Assembly (NCBI GenBank): GCA_027314595.1
Contig: DAHVAN010000347.1
Span: 1 to 49,961 of the forward strand
DNA length: 49,961 bases
DNA from: Actinomycetota bacterium
GTDB taxonomy: Bacteria; Actinomycetota; Actinomycetes; Streptosporangiales; Streptosporangiaceae
Direction of reading: 5' to 3'
Part shown: positions 37,176-47,288 of the stretch, piece after piece
Layout: each line of letters begins with the position of its first letter
How positions within the stretch are numbered: the first letter of the stretch is position 1
Position numbers and translations under genes: made by a program
Notes under the pieces: generated by a model
The model's input: only the letters and a program-made list of their open reading frames with translations
Told to the model about the DNA's origin: nothing
Database searches by the model: none

Positions 37176-40100
37176 CCGACCTTGCCGGGCAGCTCGCGCG
37201 GCTGTCTGCGCAGCAGCGCGCCAAGCTGATCAGCCTGCTTCGCCAGCAGCGGGCCGGCGCCGGCCGGCCCGCGGACACGGGCATCCCCGCCACCGGGATC
37301 GCCCGGGCGCCGCGGCACGGGGACATCGTCCCGCTGTCGTTCGCTCAGGAGCGCATCTGGTTCCTCGAGCAGTTCAACCCGGGCACGGCTTTCCGCAACA
37401 TGTCCGGGGTGGCCCGGATACCCGTGCCGGTGGAGCCGGAGATGTTCACCGGCTGCGTCGACGCGGTGGTCGCCAGGCACGACATCCTGCGCACCCGGTT
37501 CGGCCTGCGGGACGGTGAGCCAGCCGGAACGGTCGAGGACAAGGTGCGCGTCCCGGTCCGGGTCCTCGGCGAACTGCCGCGCGAGGAACGCGAGCAGCTC
37601 TTCCAGCAGGACGCCACGCGGCCGTTCGACCTGCGGGCGGCTCCGCTGCTGCGGGTGACGATCGCACCGGACGGCCCGGCTACCTTCGTCCAGCTGACGA
37701 TGCATCACATCGTCTCCGACGGCTTCTCAACCGGGGTGTTCTTCGCCGAGCTCGGCGAGCTGTACCGGCTGCGGCTGGCCGGGATGCAGGCCGGGCTCCC
37801 GCCGCTGCCGTTTCAGTTCGCCGACGTGGCCGCCCGGGAGCGCCGGCAGTCCTGCGGCCAGGCGCAGGCCGGATCGATCGAGTACTGGTCCGCGCAGTTG
37901 CGCGGCGCCCCACGGCAGCTCACGCTGCCGGGGGATTACCCGCGCCCGGCCCGGCAGACGTACCGCGGCAAGCGCCTGCCGGTCGAGTTCGCCGGCGATG
38001 TGGCCGGACAGGTGCGGCTGCTGAGTCAGCGGCACGGCGTCACCCCGTTCGTCACCGCGCTGGCAGCGCTCACCGTGGTCCTGTCCAGGTACGCGGCGCA
38101 AGACGACATCGTCGTCGGCGTCCCGGTCGCCAACCGGGAGCAGCGTGGCGTCGAGCAGCTCATCGGGCCGTTCCTCAACACTCTGGCGCTGCGCTTGGAC
38201 CTCAGCGGCAACCCGTCGTTCGCCGAGCTGAGCCAGCAGGTCAGCCGGGTGTTCCTGGCCGGGCTCGAGCACCAGGAGGTGCCGTTCGAGCGAGTCCTGC
38301 AAGCCGCCGGAAGCGCCCGCGACCCCAGCCGCAGCCCGCTGTTCCAGGTGGTGTTCAACTTCCAGGCGGACCAGTCGTCGGCCGGCACGCCGGGATCGGA
38401 GCTACGGGACCTGCACAACGGCGGGTGCGACTTCGACCTGCTGTTCAACGTCGTCGCCGCCGCCGGCGGCATGACCGCGCATATCGACTACTACGCCGAC
38501 GTCTACCGCGAGGCGACCGTGGCCGGGATCGCCGCCGCCTTCCAGGCGGTGCTGCGCGCGGCGGCGAGTGACCCTCACCTGCCCGTCGCCGCGCTGCCGC
38601 TGCTGTCAGCGGGCGTGTGTCAGCGCCCCGCCGCAGAGGCGGCCGGGCCCGCCATGGCGTACGACCAGGAATGCCGCGTCCACGACCTCGTCTTGCGCGC
38701 GGCGCGCAGCCACCCCGGCCGGGTGGCCCTGATCGAGGGGGACAAGCAGCTCAGCTACGGTGACATCGACGCTCGTTCCGCGGTCATAGCAGCCGAACTG
38801 CGGCGGGTGGTGGCCGCGCCGCCAGGCGCGCACGTCGCGATTTGCCTGCCCAGGTCCGCGGACATGATCGTCGCGATTGTCGGCGTGCTGCGCGCGGGCT
38901 TCAGTTACATTCCGCTGGACCCGGCATACCCGGCGCAGCGGCTCGACTTCATCTGCAGGGACGCCGGGGTGGCCGCGGCGCTGACCCGCGGCGACGTCGT
39001 CGATGTGCCCGGCCTGGCCGATGTTCCCGTAATCAGGATGGACGGCCTGGCCGCCGGCCAGGTCCCCGAGCCCGAGGACAGCCAGGTGACCGCCAGCGAG
39101 TGCGCGTACACCATCTACACCTCGGGCTCCACCGGACAGCCCAAGGGCGTTCAGGTCTCGCACCGCAACGTCGTCAACTTCCTCAAGTCCATGCGCGAGC
39201 GTCCCGGCCTGCGGCGCGCCGACGTGCTGCTGGCGGTGACAAGCCCGTCCTTCGACATCGCCCTGCTGGAGATGCTGTTGCCGCTGACCGTCGGCGGCCG
39301 GGCCGTGGTGGCGCGCACCGAGGAAGCCGCCGACGGGCGCCGGCTCGCCGAACTGCTCCAGACCTGCCAGGTGACTGTCATGCAGGCGACCCCTGCCACG
39401 TGGCAGCTGATGCTTGACAGCGGCTGGCGCGGCCGCCCGGGCCTGCGGGCGCTGTGCGGCGGCGAGGCCTTCCCGCCCGCGCTGGCCGGGGCCCTGCTCG
39501 CCCGCTGCGGCGAGGTATGGAATATGTACGGTCCGACGGAGACGACCGTCTGGTCGGCGGTCCACCGGGTGACCGCCGAGGACGTGGCGGCAGGCTCCAT
39601 CCCCATCGGCCGGCCGATCGCCAACACCACGGCCTTCATCCTCGACGCGGGGCTGAACCCGGTCCCCTCCGGGGTACTCGGTGAGCTGTGCATCGGCGGC
39701 GACGGCGTCTCCATCGGCTATTACGGCCGGCAAGACCTGACCGCGGACCGCTTCGTGCGGCTGCCGTTCCTGCCCGCCCAGCGCGTCTACCGGACCGGGG
39801 ACCTCGCAAGGACTCGCCCGGACGGGACCATCGAGTTCGCCGGGCGCCGCGATCACCAGGTCAAGATCCGCGGCTTCCGGATCGAGCTCGGCGAGATAGA
39901 AGCGGTTCTCGCCGCTCATCCCGACGTGGCGCGGGCGGTGGCAATGGCCGTCGAGGGCCGCGCGGGTGACAGGGAGATCGTCGCCTATGTCTGCCCGGCT
40001 GGCCGGCCAGAACCGCAGCCGAGGCAGCTGCAGGCCTTCGCCGAGCAGCGGCTGCCCGACTACATGGTGCCGGCCCGGGTGGTGGTGCTTGAGAAGCTTC

Positions 40101-41683
40101 CGCTCACGCCAAACGGCAAGATCGACCGCAGCAGCCTGGCGAACCAGGACGCGCTGTCGCAGCCGGACCAGCTCGCCCAGGCCGCACAGGTGCCCCGCAT
40201 CCTGCCGCCCCGCACGCAGACCGAACAAGCCATCGCAGCGATCTGGCAGGAGTTGCTCGGCCTGCCCGAAGTGGGAGTCGAGGACAACTTCTTCGAACTC
40301 GGCGGGCACTCGCTGCTGGCGACCAAGCTCGTCTTCCGCGTGCACGACGTGCTGGGCGCCGACCTGCCGCTCACCGCCCTGTTCGACGGCGAGCCCACCA
40401 TCGCGCGGCTGGCCAGCCTGGTCAGCGCGGGCAACGAGGACGCGTCCGCCGCGGACAGCTTCCTCGACCTGGAGGCCGAAGCCCGGCTGGCCGGTGACGT
40501 CCGCCCGGTTCCGGGCGCCCACGTGCACTCGGTCCGCCATCCGCAGCACGTCTTCCTGACCGGGGCGACAGGCTTCGTCGGCGCGTTCTTGCTCGCCCAA
40601 TTGCTGCGGACCACCCAAGCGTCCGTGTTCTGCCTGGTACGCGCGGCCTCGGCGGACGAGGGCCTGCAGCGGATCCACGACGCCATGGCCGAGTTCGGCA
40701 TCTGGGATCCAGCGGCGGCAGAGCGTGTCATCCCGGTCCCCGGCACCCTGAGCCGTCGGCGACTAGGGCTGGACAGGCCGCAGTGGCAGCACCTGGCCGC
40801 GATGTCCGACGTCATCTACCACTGCGGCGCCGAGGTGAACTTCCTGCGCAAGTACCACGAGCTCAAGCCCGCCAACGTGCTCGGCACGCAGGAAGTCCTC
40901 AGGCTCGCCTGCGACGGCGCGGTCAAGCCCGTGCACTTCGTCTCTACGATCTATGTCTTCTCCCGGTTCAGCTACCCGCCGGGAACCGAGTTCTACGAAG
41001 ACATGAAGCCAGTGCACGACCTGAACTACACGTTCGGCTACACGCAGAGCAAGTGGGTCAGCGAGCAACTGGTCATGGAAGCGGGGCGCCGCGGCGTGCC
41101 CGTCTACGTGTACCGGCTCGGCCGCGTCGCCGGGGATAGCAAGACCGGGGCCTGCCAGACCTACGACTTCGTGTGGCAGGTCACCAAGGTGGGCATCGAG
41201 ATGGCTGCCGCGCCGATCATGGATATGACGCTGGATGTCACGCCGGTCGATTACGTCGTCACCGCGCTGGCGCACCTGTCACGGCAGCCGGAACTGGCGG
41301 GCCGGGCGTTCCACCTGCTGTCCCCGGCGCAGATCACCGAAGCCGAGTTCGTCGCCTGGCTCGAGCGATACGGATACCACGGCGAGCGGCTGACGTTCGG
41401 CGATTGGTGCCAGCGCGTCGTGCGGCGCGCCGCCGAGCTCTCCGACCGGACCGCTGGGGCGCTGGCGCCGTTCCTGTCAGGCACCCTGCCGCTTGACCGG
41501 ATGCCGGCGGCCCACTTCGACCAGGCCAACGTCGAGCGCGGCCTGGCGGACACCGCGATCAGCTGCCCGCCGATGAGCGAGGAACTGCTGCGCACGTACC
41601 TGGAGTACTTCACGGACAGCGGCTACCTGCCGCCGCCAGCACGCGAAGGCAGCGAACGGGTGGCTGGAGAGGGACAGCGATGA
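37172..41683 (+). CDS. NRPS, one module with reductive release: C-A-PCP-R, predicted glycine
   Basis: A 1503-aa synthetase. The first 40 residues form a helix (LSAQQRAKLISLLRQQ), a probable docking element. C domain: HHIVSDG (178-184), canonical and active. A domain: YTSGSTGQPKG (649-659), MYGPTETT, YRTGDLAR, NGKIDR. Pocket residues read by alignment to PheA are D-I-L-Q-L-G-M-V-W plus Lys, nearly identical to the known glycine code DILQLGLIWK. PCP: Ser1047 in LGGHSLL. R domain (about 1125-1480): GATGFVG at 1131 and YTQSK (1290-1294), so the reductase triad is intact and the product should leave as an aldehyde or alcohol. The polyketide from the PKS is presumably condensed onto glycyl-PCP. Confidence 0.95.
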
Positions 41684-42663
41684 AGGCAGTCTGCATGCAC
41701 GAGACCGGCGGCCCCGAGGTGCTGCGGGTGGAGGAGGTCGACGTCCCGGTCCCGGGACCTGGCCAGGTCCTCATCCGGGCCGGCGTCGCCGGAGTCAACT
41801 TCACCGACGTGATGGCGCGGCAGGGGGTGTACATCGCCGCGGACTCGGCGCCGCGGCTGCCTGCCATCCTCGGCACCGAGGTGGCCGGAGTCGTCGCGGC
41901 GGCCGGCCCGGACGTGCCCGGCGAGCTGGCCGGGCGGCGGGTCATCGCCTTCGTGCGCGGCGGGTACGCGGAGTACGCGATCGCGCCATCGGACCTGGTC
42001 GCCGAGCTGCCGCCCGCAGCCGACCTGGCCGAGGCGACCGCGTGCCTGGTCCAGGGCGTCAGCGCGTGGCAGCTGCTCAGCGACTGCGGCCGCATCGAAC
42101 CAGGACAATCGGTCCTGGTGCACTCCGCGGCCGGCGGGGTCGGCACCCTCGCGGTCCAGCTGGCCCGGGTGCTCGGCGCGTCGACCGTGATAGCGACCGC
42201 GAGCACGCCCGCCAAGCAGCAGCTCGCCGCCGAGCTCGGCGCCGACGTCGTGGTCGACTACACCGTGCCTGGCTGGGCCGGGGAGGTTCTGGCCTCCACC
42301 GGCGGCCGCGGTGCCGACATCATCCTCGACGCGGTCGGCGGCGACATCGGCGAGCAGAGCCTGGACTGCCTGGCGCCGTTCGGCAGGCTTGTCGCCTACG
42401 GCGTGTCGAGCAAGCGGCTCGCCCCGTTCGCCGGGACGCAGCTGATGCACAAGAACCAGACCGTCACGGGTTACTGGCTGACCGGCCGCCTGGCGAGCGA
42501 CAGCCGGTCCATCGCCGGCGTGGTCACCAGCCTGCTGCGGCTGGCCCAGGCCGGCCAGCTGCGCGGGGTCGTCAAGCATGCCTTCCCGCTGGAAGACGCC
42601 GCGGCCGCGCATCGCGCCATCAGCGACCGCCTGACGGTCGGCAAGGTCGTCCTGACCATCTAA
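41680..42663 (+). CDS. Zinc-independent MDR/quinone-oxidoreductase family, possible trans enoyl reductase
   Basis: A 327-aa medium-chain dehydrogenase/reductase without the catalytic or structural zinc cysteines. GroES-like N-terminus: PGPGQVLIRAGVAGVNFTDVMARQG. NADPH-binding domain: VHSAAGGVGTLAVQLARVLGA, then ELGADVVVDY. The same fold is found in PKS enoyl-reductase domains and in stand-alone trans-ER partners. Its ATG overlaps the NRPS stop (ATGA), in an operon whose PKS lacks ER. The inferred role is reduction of enoyl intermediates on the PKS, or tailoring of the released product. A quinone oxidoreductase role unrelated to the pathway is the alternative. Confidence 0.88.
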   Translation: MKAVCMHETGGPEVLRVEEVDVPVPGPGQVLIRAGVAGVNFTDVMARQGVYIAADSAPRLPAILGTEVAGVVAAAGPDVPGELAGRRVIAFVRGGYAEYAIAPSDLVAELPPAADLAEATACLVQGVSAWQLLSDCGRIEPGQSVLVHSAAGGVGTLAVQLARVLGASTVIATASTPAKQQLAAELGADVVVDYTVPGWAGEVLASTGGRGADIILDAVGGDIGEQSLDCLAPFGRLVAYGVSSKRLAPFAGTQLMHKNQTVTGYWLTGRLASDSRSIAGVVTSLLRLAQAGQLRGVVKHAFPLEDAAAAHRAISDRLTVGKVVLTI

Positions 42664-42677
42664 GGAGATGATCGATC

Positions 42678-44285
42678 ATGGCCAGGTCCGGCCCGTTCGC
42701 GGCCGACATGGCGGTCACCATGGCGGCGCTGCACAGGCGCCGGTGGCTGATCCTCGCCACCCTCTGCCTGAGCGTCCTGCTCGTCGCCATCGACAACACC
42801 ATCGTCAACGTCGCGCTGCCCACCCTGAACAGGCAGCTCGGCGCGACGACCTCGCAGCTGCAGTGGGTCGTCGACATCTACACCGTCTGCTTCGCCGGGC
42901 TGTTGCTGTTCTTCGGCAACATCGGCGACCGGCACGGCCGCAAGCGCCTGCTCCAGATCGGCCTGGTGCTCTTCGCGATCGCCTCCTATGGCGCCGCCAG
43001 GTCGACGTCGGTCGGCGAGCTCGTCGCGGCGCGCGCGGCGATGGGCGTCTCGGTAGCCCTCATCTACCCGAGCACGCTCGCCCTGCTCGCCGCCGTGTTC
43101 ACCAGCCGGCAGGAGAAGGCGATCGCGATCGGCGTGTGGTCCGGTGTCTCCGGCCTGGCCGTGGCGCTCGGCCCGGTCGCCGGGGGCGCCCTCCTTGAGC
43201 ACTTCTGGTGGGGATCGATCTTCATGGTCAACCTCCCCGTGATAGCCGTGGCCCTGGTCGCGGGCGCCGTGCTGCTGCCGGAGTCCCGGGATCCGTCGCC
43301 CGGCCGGTTCGACGGGGTTGGCGGCCTGCTGTCGATCGCCATCGTCGGTTTGCTCATCTGGACCATAATCGAGGCGCCGGGGCGCGGCTGGACCGGCGCG
43401 GCCTCGGTCGCGGGCTTCACCGGCTCGGCGGCCCTGCTCACCGCCTTCAGCTGGTGGGAGAGCCGCCGGGTGAGCCCGCTGCTGGATATCCGCTACTTCC
43501 GCAACCCGCGCTTCTCGGCCGGCAGCGCGGCGATCTCGATGGCATTCTTCGGTCTCTACGGCTTCATCTTCATGATCACCATGTACTTCCAGCTCGTCCG
43601 GGGGTACAGCACGCTGAAGGCCGGGACCGCCACGCTGCCGTTCGCCGCGGTCATGGCGGCGCTGTCCCCGCTGGCCATTGTCATCATGAAGCGAACCGGC
43701 ACCAAGCTGGTCGTCACGGTGGGCATGCTGATGATGGCCGCTGGCTTCCTGGTCGCGGCCAACGCTCCCGTGCACGCCGACTACTGGCGGGTCGTGGTCG
43801 TCTCGATGTGCCTGATGGCCGCCGGGATGGCACTGGCCACCGGGCCCGCCACCGACGCCATCCTCGCCGCGCTGCCGGTGGCCAAGGCCGGGGTCGGCTC
43901 GGCCGTCAACGACACGATCCGCGAACTGGGCGGCGCGCTCGGCGTGGCCGTCGTCGGGTCGGTGCTGAGCTGGTCTTTCGGTACGCACCTGGCCAGCTCG
44001 TGGGCTCGCCTCGGCGTTCCCGGCGCGGTCACGAAGACCGGGCAGGAATCCCTCGGGTCCGCTCTCGCGATCACCCGGCACCTTCCGGCTCCGGCGATCG
44101 CACCAGCGGCCCGGGCAGCCGGGGACTCGTTCATGGCCGGGCTCCACACCGGATCCGTCACGGTGGCCGGGGCGTGCGTGCTCGCCGCCGTGGTGGCGGC
44201 GGTATTCCTGCCGCCGCGAGACCGTCCCGAACCGGCGCGGCCACAGCGGCCGGAACCAGCCACTGACCTGGTAGAGGCGGACTGA
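42678..44285 (+). CDS. MFS drug/metabolite exporter, DHA2 (14-TM) type
   Basis: A 535-aa integral membrane antiporter. It carries the DHA2 signature: LVAIDNTIVNVALPTL in TM1, motif A GNIGDRHGRKRLL between TM2 and TM3, motif C-like SGVSGLAVALGPVAGGALLE in TM5, and about 14 hydrophobic segments. AAGGAG precedes ATG 42678, 14 bases after the MDR gene. Its place in the operon makes export of, or self-protection against, the cluster's product the likely role. The last 25 residues are a Pro/Arg/Glu cytoplasmic tail. Confidence 0.94.
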   Translation: MARSGPFAADMAVTMAALHRRRWLILATLCLSVLLVAIDNTIVNVALPTLNRQLGATTSQLQWVVDIYTVCFAGLLLFFGNIGDRHGRKRLLQIGLVLFAIASYGAARSTSVGELVAARAAMGVSVALIYPSTLALLAAVFTSRQEKAIAIGVWSGVSGLAVALGPVAGGALLEHFWWGSIFMVNLPVIAVALVAGAVLLPESRDPSPGRFDGVGGLLSIAIVGLLIWTIIEAPGRGWTGAASVAGFTGSAALLTAFSWWESRRVSPLLDIRYFRNPRFSAGSAAISMAFFGLYGFIFMITMYFQLVRGYSTLKAGTATLPFAAVMAALSPLAIVIMKRTGTKLVVTVGMLMMAAGFLVAANAPVHADYWRVVVVSMCLMAAGMALATGPATDAILAALPVAKAGVGSAVNDTIRELGGALGVAVVGSVLSWSFGTHLASSWARLGVPGAVTKTGQESLGSALAITRHLPAPAIAPAARAAGDSFMAGLHTGSVTVAGACVLAAVVAAVFLPPRDRPEPARPQRPEPATDLVEAD

Positions 44286-44290
44286 TTGTC

Positions 44291-45823
44291 GTGACCATCG
44301 CGACCGGATCCACCCTGCTCCACGAATTCCTGCGGCAGGCCAGCCAGCATCCCGGCCGGGTGGCGATCATCGACGGACCGCGCCGGATCCGCTACCGCGA
44401 CCTGGCCCGGGCGGCCGAGGCGGTACGCCGTGACCTGGCCGCCGCCGGGGTGAGTCCCGGCGACTACGTCGGCATCTCCATGCGCAGGTCCTGGCGCGTC
44501 ATCGCCGCGATCGCCGGCACGCTGGGCGCGGGCGCCCGGTATGTGCCGCTCGACCCTGGCTATCCGCAGTCCCGGCTGGAATTCATGATCCGCGACTGCG
44601 GGCTGCGCGTGGCATGCGTCGATCCCGGGGAGCGCGCCCGCCACACCCAAGCGCTGCACCGGAGCGTCGTATCCGGCGAACTCGCTGACACGGAAGTTCA
44701 GGCGGAGGCGGCGGACTCGTCGGGATACATCATCTACACCTCGGGCTCGACCGGCCGGCCGAAGGGCGTGATCATCCCGCAGCGCAACGTGCTCAACCTG
44801 TTCGCCGCCGCGTGTCAGTCGTGGTTCTCCTTCGGCCCGGAAGACGTCTGGACGTGCGTCCACAGCTTCAGCTTCGACTTCTCGGTCTGGGAGATCTGGG
44901 GCGCGCTGCTGTTCGGGGGGACGCTCGTGATCGTGGACGACGCGGCCAAGCGCGACCCCAGCCGCCTGCTGAGCCTCATGCAGGAGCACCGGGTGTCGGT
45001 GCTCAGCCAGGTGCCAAGCCCGTTCAAGTACCTGACCGCCAGGTACGAGCTGGCCCCGCGTCCGCTCAAGTCGCTCCGCTACGTCGTCTTCGGCGGCGAG
45101 GCCCTGGACAAACCGTCGGTGCGCAGCTGGCTGTCGCTGCGCGACGGTCCCGAGCAACTGCTCAACATGTACGGCATCACCGAGACCACGGTGCACGTCA
45201 CCGCCGCGGTCATCGGCCCCGCGGACGTCGCCGGCGACTCAGCGCCGGCCACGATCGGCCGGCCCCTGCCGCACCTCGACATCGCCCTGGTGGGCATCGA
45301 CGGCAAGGCCGCCGCGGCCGGGCAGCCTGGTGAGATCTGGGTCACAGGCAACTCACTCAGTCCGGGCTATGTAGGCCTGCCCGGGGTGACCGCCGCCAGG
45401 TTCGTCGCCAGGGACCTGGCCGGCGGTGACGGCCCGCGCCGCTGGTACCGCAGCGGCGACCTGGCCCGCTGGAATCCCGGCGGCGACCTCTGCTACCTGG
45501 GACGGATCGATTCGCAGGTGAACTTGCGAGGCTTCCGCATCGAACTCGGCGAAATCGAAGCCGCACTCCGCGCGGACGGCGGCGTCCGGGACGCGGCCGC
45601 CGCCGTGGCGGCCCTGCCCGGAGACGAGCAGACCCTCATCGCGGCCGTCGTGCCCGCGGACACCGCGAGACTGCCGTCCCCCCAGTTCCTGCGCGACCTG
45701 TGCCGGGACAGGCTGCCCGCGTACATGATCCCCGACCGGGTGGTGATCGTCGGAAAGATTCCCGTTACGCACGGCGGCGAGAAAGTCGACCGCAATGCCG
45801 TCGCCGGCCTCGCGCGGCAGTGA
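44291..45823 (+). CDS. Free-standing NRPS adenylation enzyme, pocket closest to threonine
   Basis: A 510-aa A domain without condensation or carrier domain. Core motifs: A3 YTSGSTGRPKGV, A4 FSFDFSVWE (Asp196), A5 NMYGITETT, A7 YRSGDLARW, A8 GRIDSQVNLRGFRIELGEIE, and A10 with catalytic Lys in GGEKVDR. Pocket residues aligned to PheA read D-F-W-S-V-G-M-V-H plus Lys; the established threonine code is DFWNIGMVHK, so threonine or a close relative is the best guess. No cognate stand-alone carrier protein or thioesterase follows, so it must load a carrier in trans, either the PCP of the upstream NRPS or one encoded elsewhere. It starts with GTG five bases after the exporter stop. Confidence 0.92.
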   Translation: MTIATGSTLLHEFLRQASQHPGRVAIIDGPRRIRYRDLARAAEAVRRDLAAAGVSPGDYVGISMRRSWRVIAAIAGTLGAGARYVPLDPGYPQSRLEFMIRDCGLRVACVDPGERARHTQALHRSVVSGELADTEVQAEAADSSGYIIYTSGSTGRPKGVIIPQRNVLNLFAAACQSWFSFGPEDVWTCVHSFSFDFSVWEIWGALLFGGTLVIVDDAAKRDPSRLLSLMQEHRVSVLSQVPSPFKYLTARYELAPRPLKSLRYVVFGGEALDKPSVRSWLSLRDGPEQLLNMYGITETTVHVTAAVIGPADVAGDSAPATIGRPLPHLDIALVGIDGKAAAAGQPGEIWVTGNSLSPGYVGLPGVTAARFVARDLAGGDGPRRWYRSGDLARWNPGGDLCYLGRIDSQVNLRGFRIELGEIEAALRADGGVRDAAAAVAALPGDEQTLIAAVVPADTARLPSPQFLRDLCRDRLPAYMIPDRVVIVGKIPVTHGGEKVDRNAVAGLARQ

Positions 45824-46133
45824 CAGAAGGGGCGGGCCGGCCCGCAGCCCACCGGTCTCCTCATCCCGGCCGCCCGGCGAATCAACGTTCGACCTGGCTG
45901 ACCCGGGAGAGATAGGCGGGCGTGAAATGCGGCTGGAAGCCCCGCGCATGTGACCTTGGTCCCAGCCGCTCTTCGCGGACCCACCGGGGACCTCGGCGAA
46001 CTGTGCCATGAACGTCGCCCTCATGGTCGCCGAAGGTCCCGCTGCCGGGGAGCGTTGTCCCCTGTTCCCGAACGCCTTGCGGGAGTAAGCAGAAGGTGGC
46101 GTCGTCCTCGGACTGGTGATGACGCTGATCGGC

Positions 46134-46163
46134 GTCTTCCGCGTCAGGGTCTTCCGCGTCAGG
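46134..46163. repeat. Perfect tandem repeat, two 15-base units
   Basis: GTCTTCCGCGTCAGG at 46134-46148 is followed at once by an identical copy at 46149-46163. It lies in non-coding DNA between the NRPS operon and the next gene. Confidence 0.9.
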
Positions 46164-46446
46164 CGAACCGCCGGCTAACCAGTGAGGCTGGATTGGCAAT
46201 TGAGGCAATTCCAGCTTAAATAGGAACAGATCGCGAGATGGCTTCTCACACACCATTCGTTCGGGCGCGGCTGTTCGTCGAACTCGCCATGCTGGGTACG
46301 TCTCGATCGTTCAGCCGATGGCCTCCGACGCGGCGCGACTCGGATCGCGCCTTCGGCCGCTAGCGAAGTATCCCGGCCGCCGTCCGAACCTGTCCGGACA
46401 ATGCGGCAGCTGATGTATTTGGAGGCCGCAATGCTGATACTAGGCC

Positions 46447-46474
46447 GTATCTGTAAACCAGTATCTGTAAACCA
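46447..46474. repeat. Perfect tandem repeat, two 14-base units, candidate operator
   Basis: GTATCTGTAAACCA at 46447-46460 is repeated exactly at 46461-46474. It is AT-richer than its surroundings and ends 34 bases before the ATG of the following gene, a typical position for a binding site over or near a promoter. Confidence 0.9.
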
Positions 46475-46508
46475 GACACGCAAGGCGGCAGTGGCCAGGG
46501 GTGGGGGC

Positions 46509-47288
46509 ATGCCATCTATCAGTCAAGAACTCGAATCAACGCGCACGGCGCGCTGGTATCAGGCCGCGCGGAACGCGCAGCGGGCCGGAGCCTGGGATGA
46601 ACGAGTCAGGTGCTACAAGGCGCTTTCTGCGGTCCTCGCGGAACATGCCACGACGCACATGCCGGAGGGCTGCGGCCAGCGGCCAGTTCAGCTGAAAGGC
46701 ATCGTGGCGAAGGTGGCGGAGCGAGTTCATTTCGCCTCTGCCCAGTACGTGTACAAGCGATGGAGCTACAACCAAGAGGGGCAGCCGATCGTTCGCTGGG
46801 CGGGCGAGAGCCCATCGGTCAGACCGGGTGCCGCTCTCGTGGCGGAGGCGAAAGTCACCGCCTTCTGGCCTTACCGGGAGGGTGTCATTAAGATCGCCGA
46901 CGCCTTCGACATGACGCTCTTCGAGTGGGCCGCTGCCTACCTGAGAGCGCTCGCCGCCTGGGCGGGCGAAAACCGGCCGCTGGCGGTGTGTCACCCGGCG
47001 GATCCGCCGTGGTGCGTGGCCGAGGACATGACGGTGCTCGCGGCAAGACGCAGGTACCGCGTCGACGAACCGGATGTGACGTCCCGCGCGGCTCGCCTAA
47101 CGGAACTCGCTGGCACCGTGATCGGCCTCGTCCTCGACGACGCCAGGATCACCCCGCTCGGGGCGTTCAACTCTGTTTGCGGCGAGGTGCGCCAGCTACT
47201 CACCGGGCCATCGGCTTCGAGGACGGGCACAGCACAGGCAGTCAAGCACAGGGCATCGGGCGAACCCATCACCAGCTCACGAGGTTAG
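46509..47288 (+). CDS. Protein of unknown function, 259 aa
   Basis: The ATG at 46509 is chosen because AGGGGTGGGGG precedes it; an in-frame ATG at 46401 would place the tandem repeat inside the gene. The N-terminal half is basic and helical (ARWYQAARNAQRAGAWDERVRCYKALSAVL). The middle contains KGIVAKVAERVHFASAQYVYKRW, and the C-terminal part is helical (LTELAGTVIGLVLDDARITPLGAF). There is no signal peptide or membrane segment, and no family is recognised. The 3' end overlaps the convergent gene by 12 bases. Confidence 0.7.
   Translation: MPSISQELESTRTARWYQAARNAQRAGAWDERVRCYKALSAVLAEHATTHMPEGCGQRPVQLKGIVAKVAERVHFASAQYVYKRWSYNQEGQPIVRWAGESPSVRPGAALVAEAKVTAFWPYREGVIKIADAFDMTLFEWAAAYLRALAAWAGENRPLAVCHPADPPWCVAEDMTVLAARRRYRVDEPDVTSRAARLTELAGTVIGLVLDDARITPLGAFNSVCGEVRQLLTGPSASRTGTAQAVKHRASGEPITSSRG

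Larger units (their letters stand above)
45824..46508. other. 685-base non-coding stretch with short tandem repeats
   Basis: No supportable gene. Open frames here (for example minus 45882-46256) have no ribosome site and no family resemblance. It contains the 15-base tandem repeat at 46134-46163, GGCAATT twice near 46193-46210, AT-richer text at 46190-46260 and the 14-base tandem repeat at 46447-46474. It marks the right border of the biosynthetic cluster and may hold degraded remnants. Confidence 0.55.

Noticed and set aside
38606-40678. Long antisense frame of 690 codons opposite the NRPS
   Set aside because: Mirror of a strongly coding GC-rich gene; composition is Arg/Gly/His/Ala-rich without motifs.
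40500-41683. Dieckmann-cyclase (R*) reading of the NRPS C-terminal domain
   Set aside because: The catalytic Tyr and Lys (YTQSK) and the NAD(P)H loop are intact, favouring true reduction.
45882-46256. Minus-strand frame of 124 aa downstream of the free A domain
   Set aside because: It has no ribosome site, its DAEDPDAED text derives from the 15-base tandem repeat, and it has no family resemblance.
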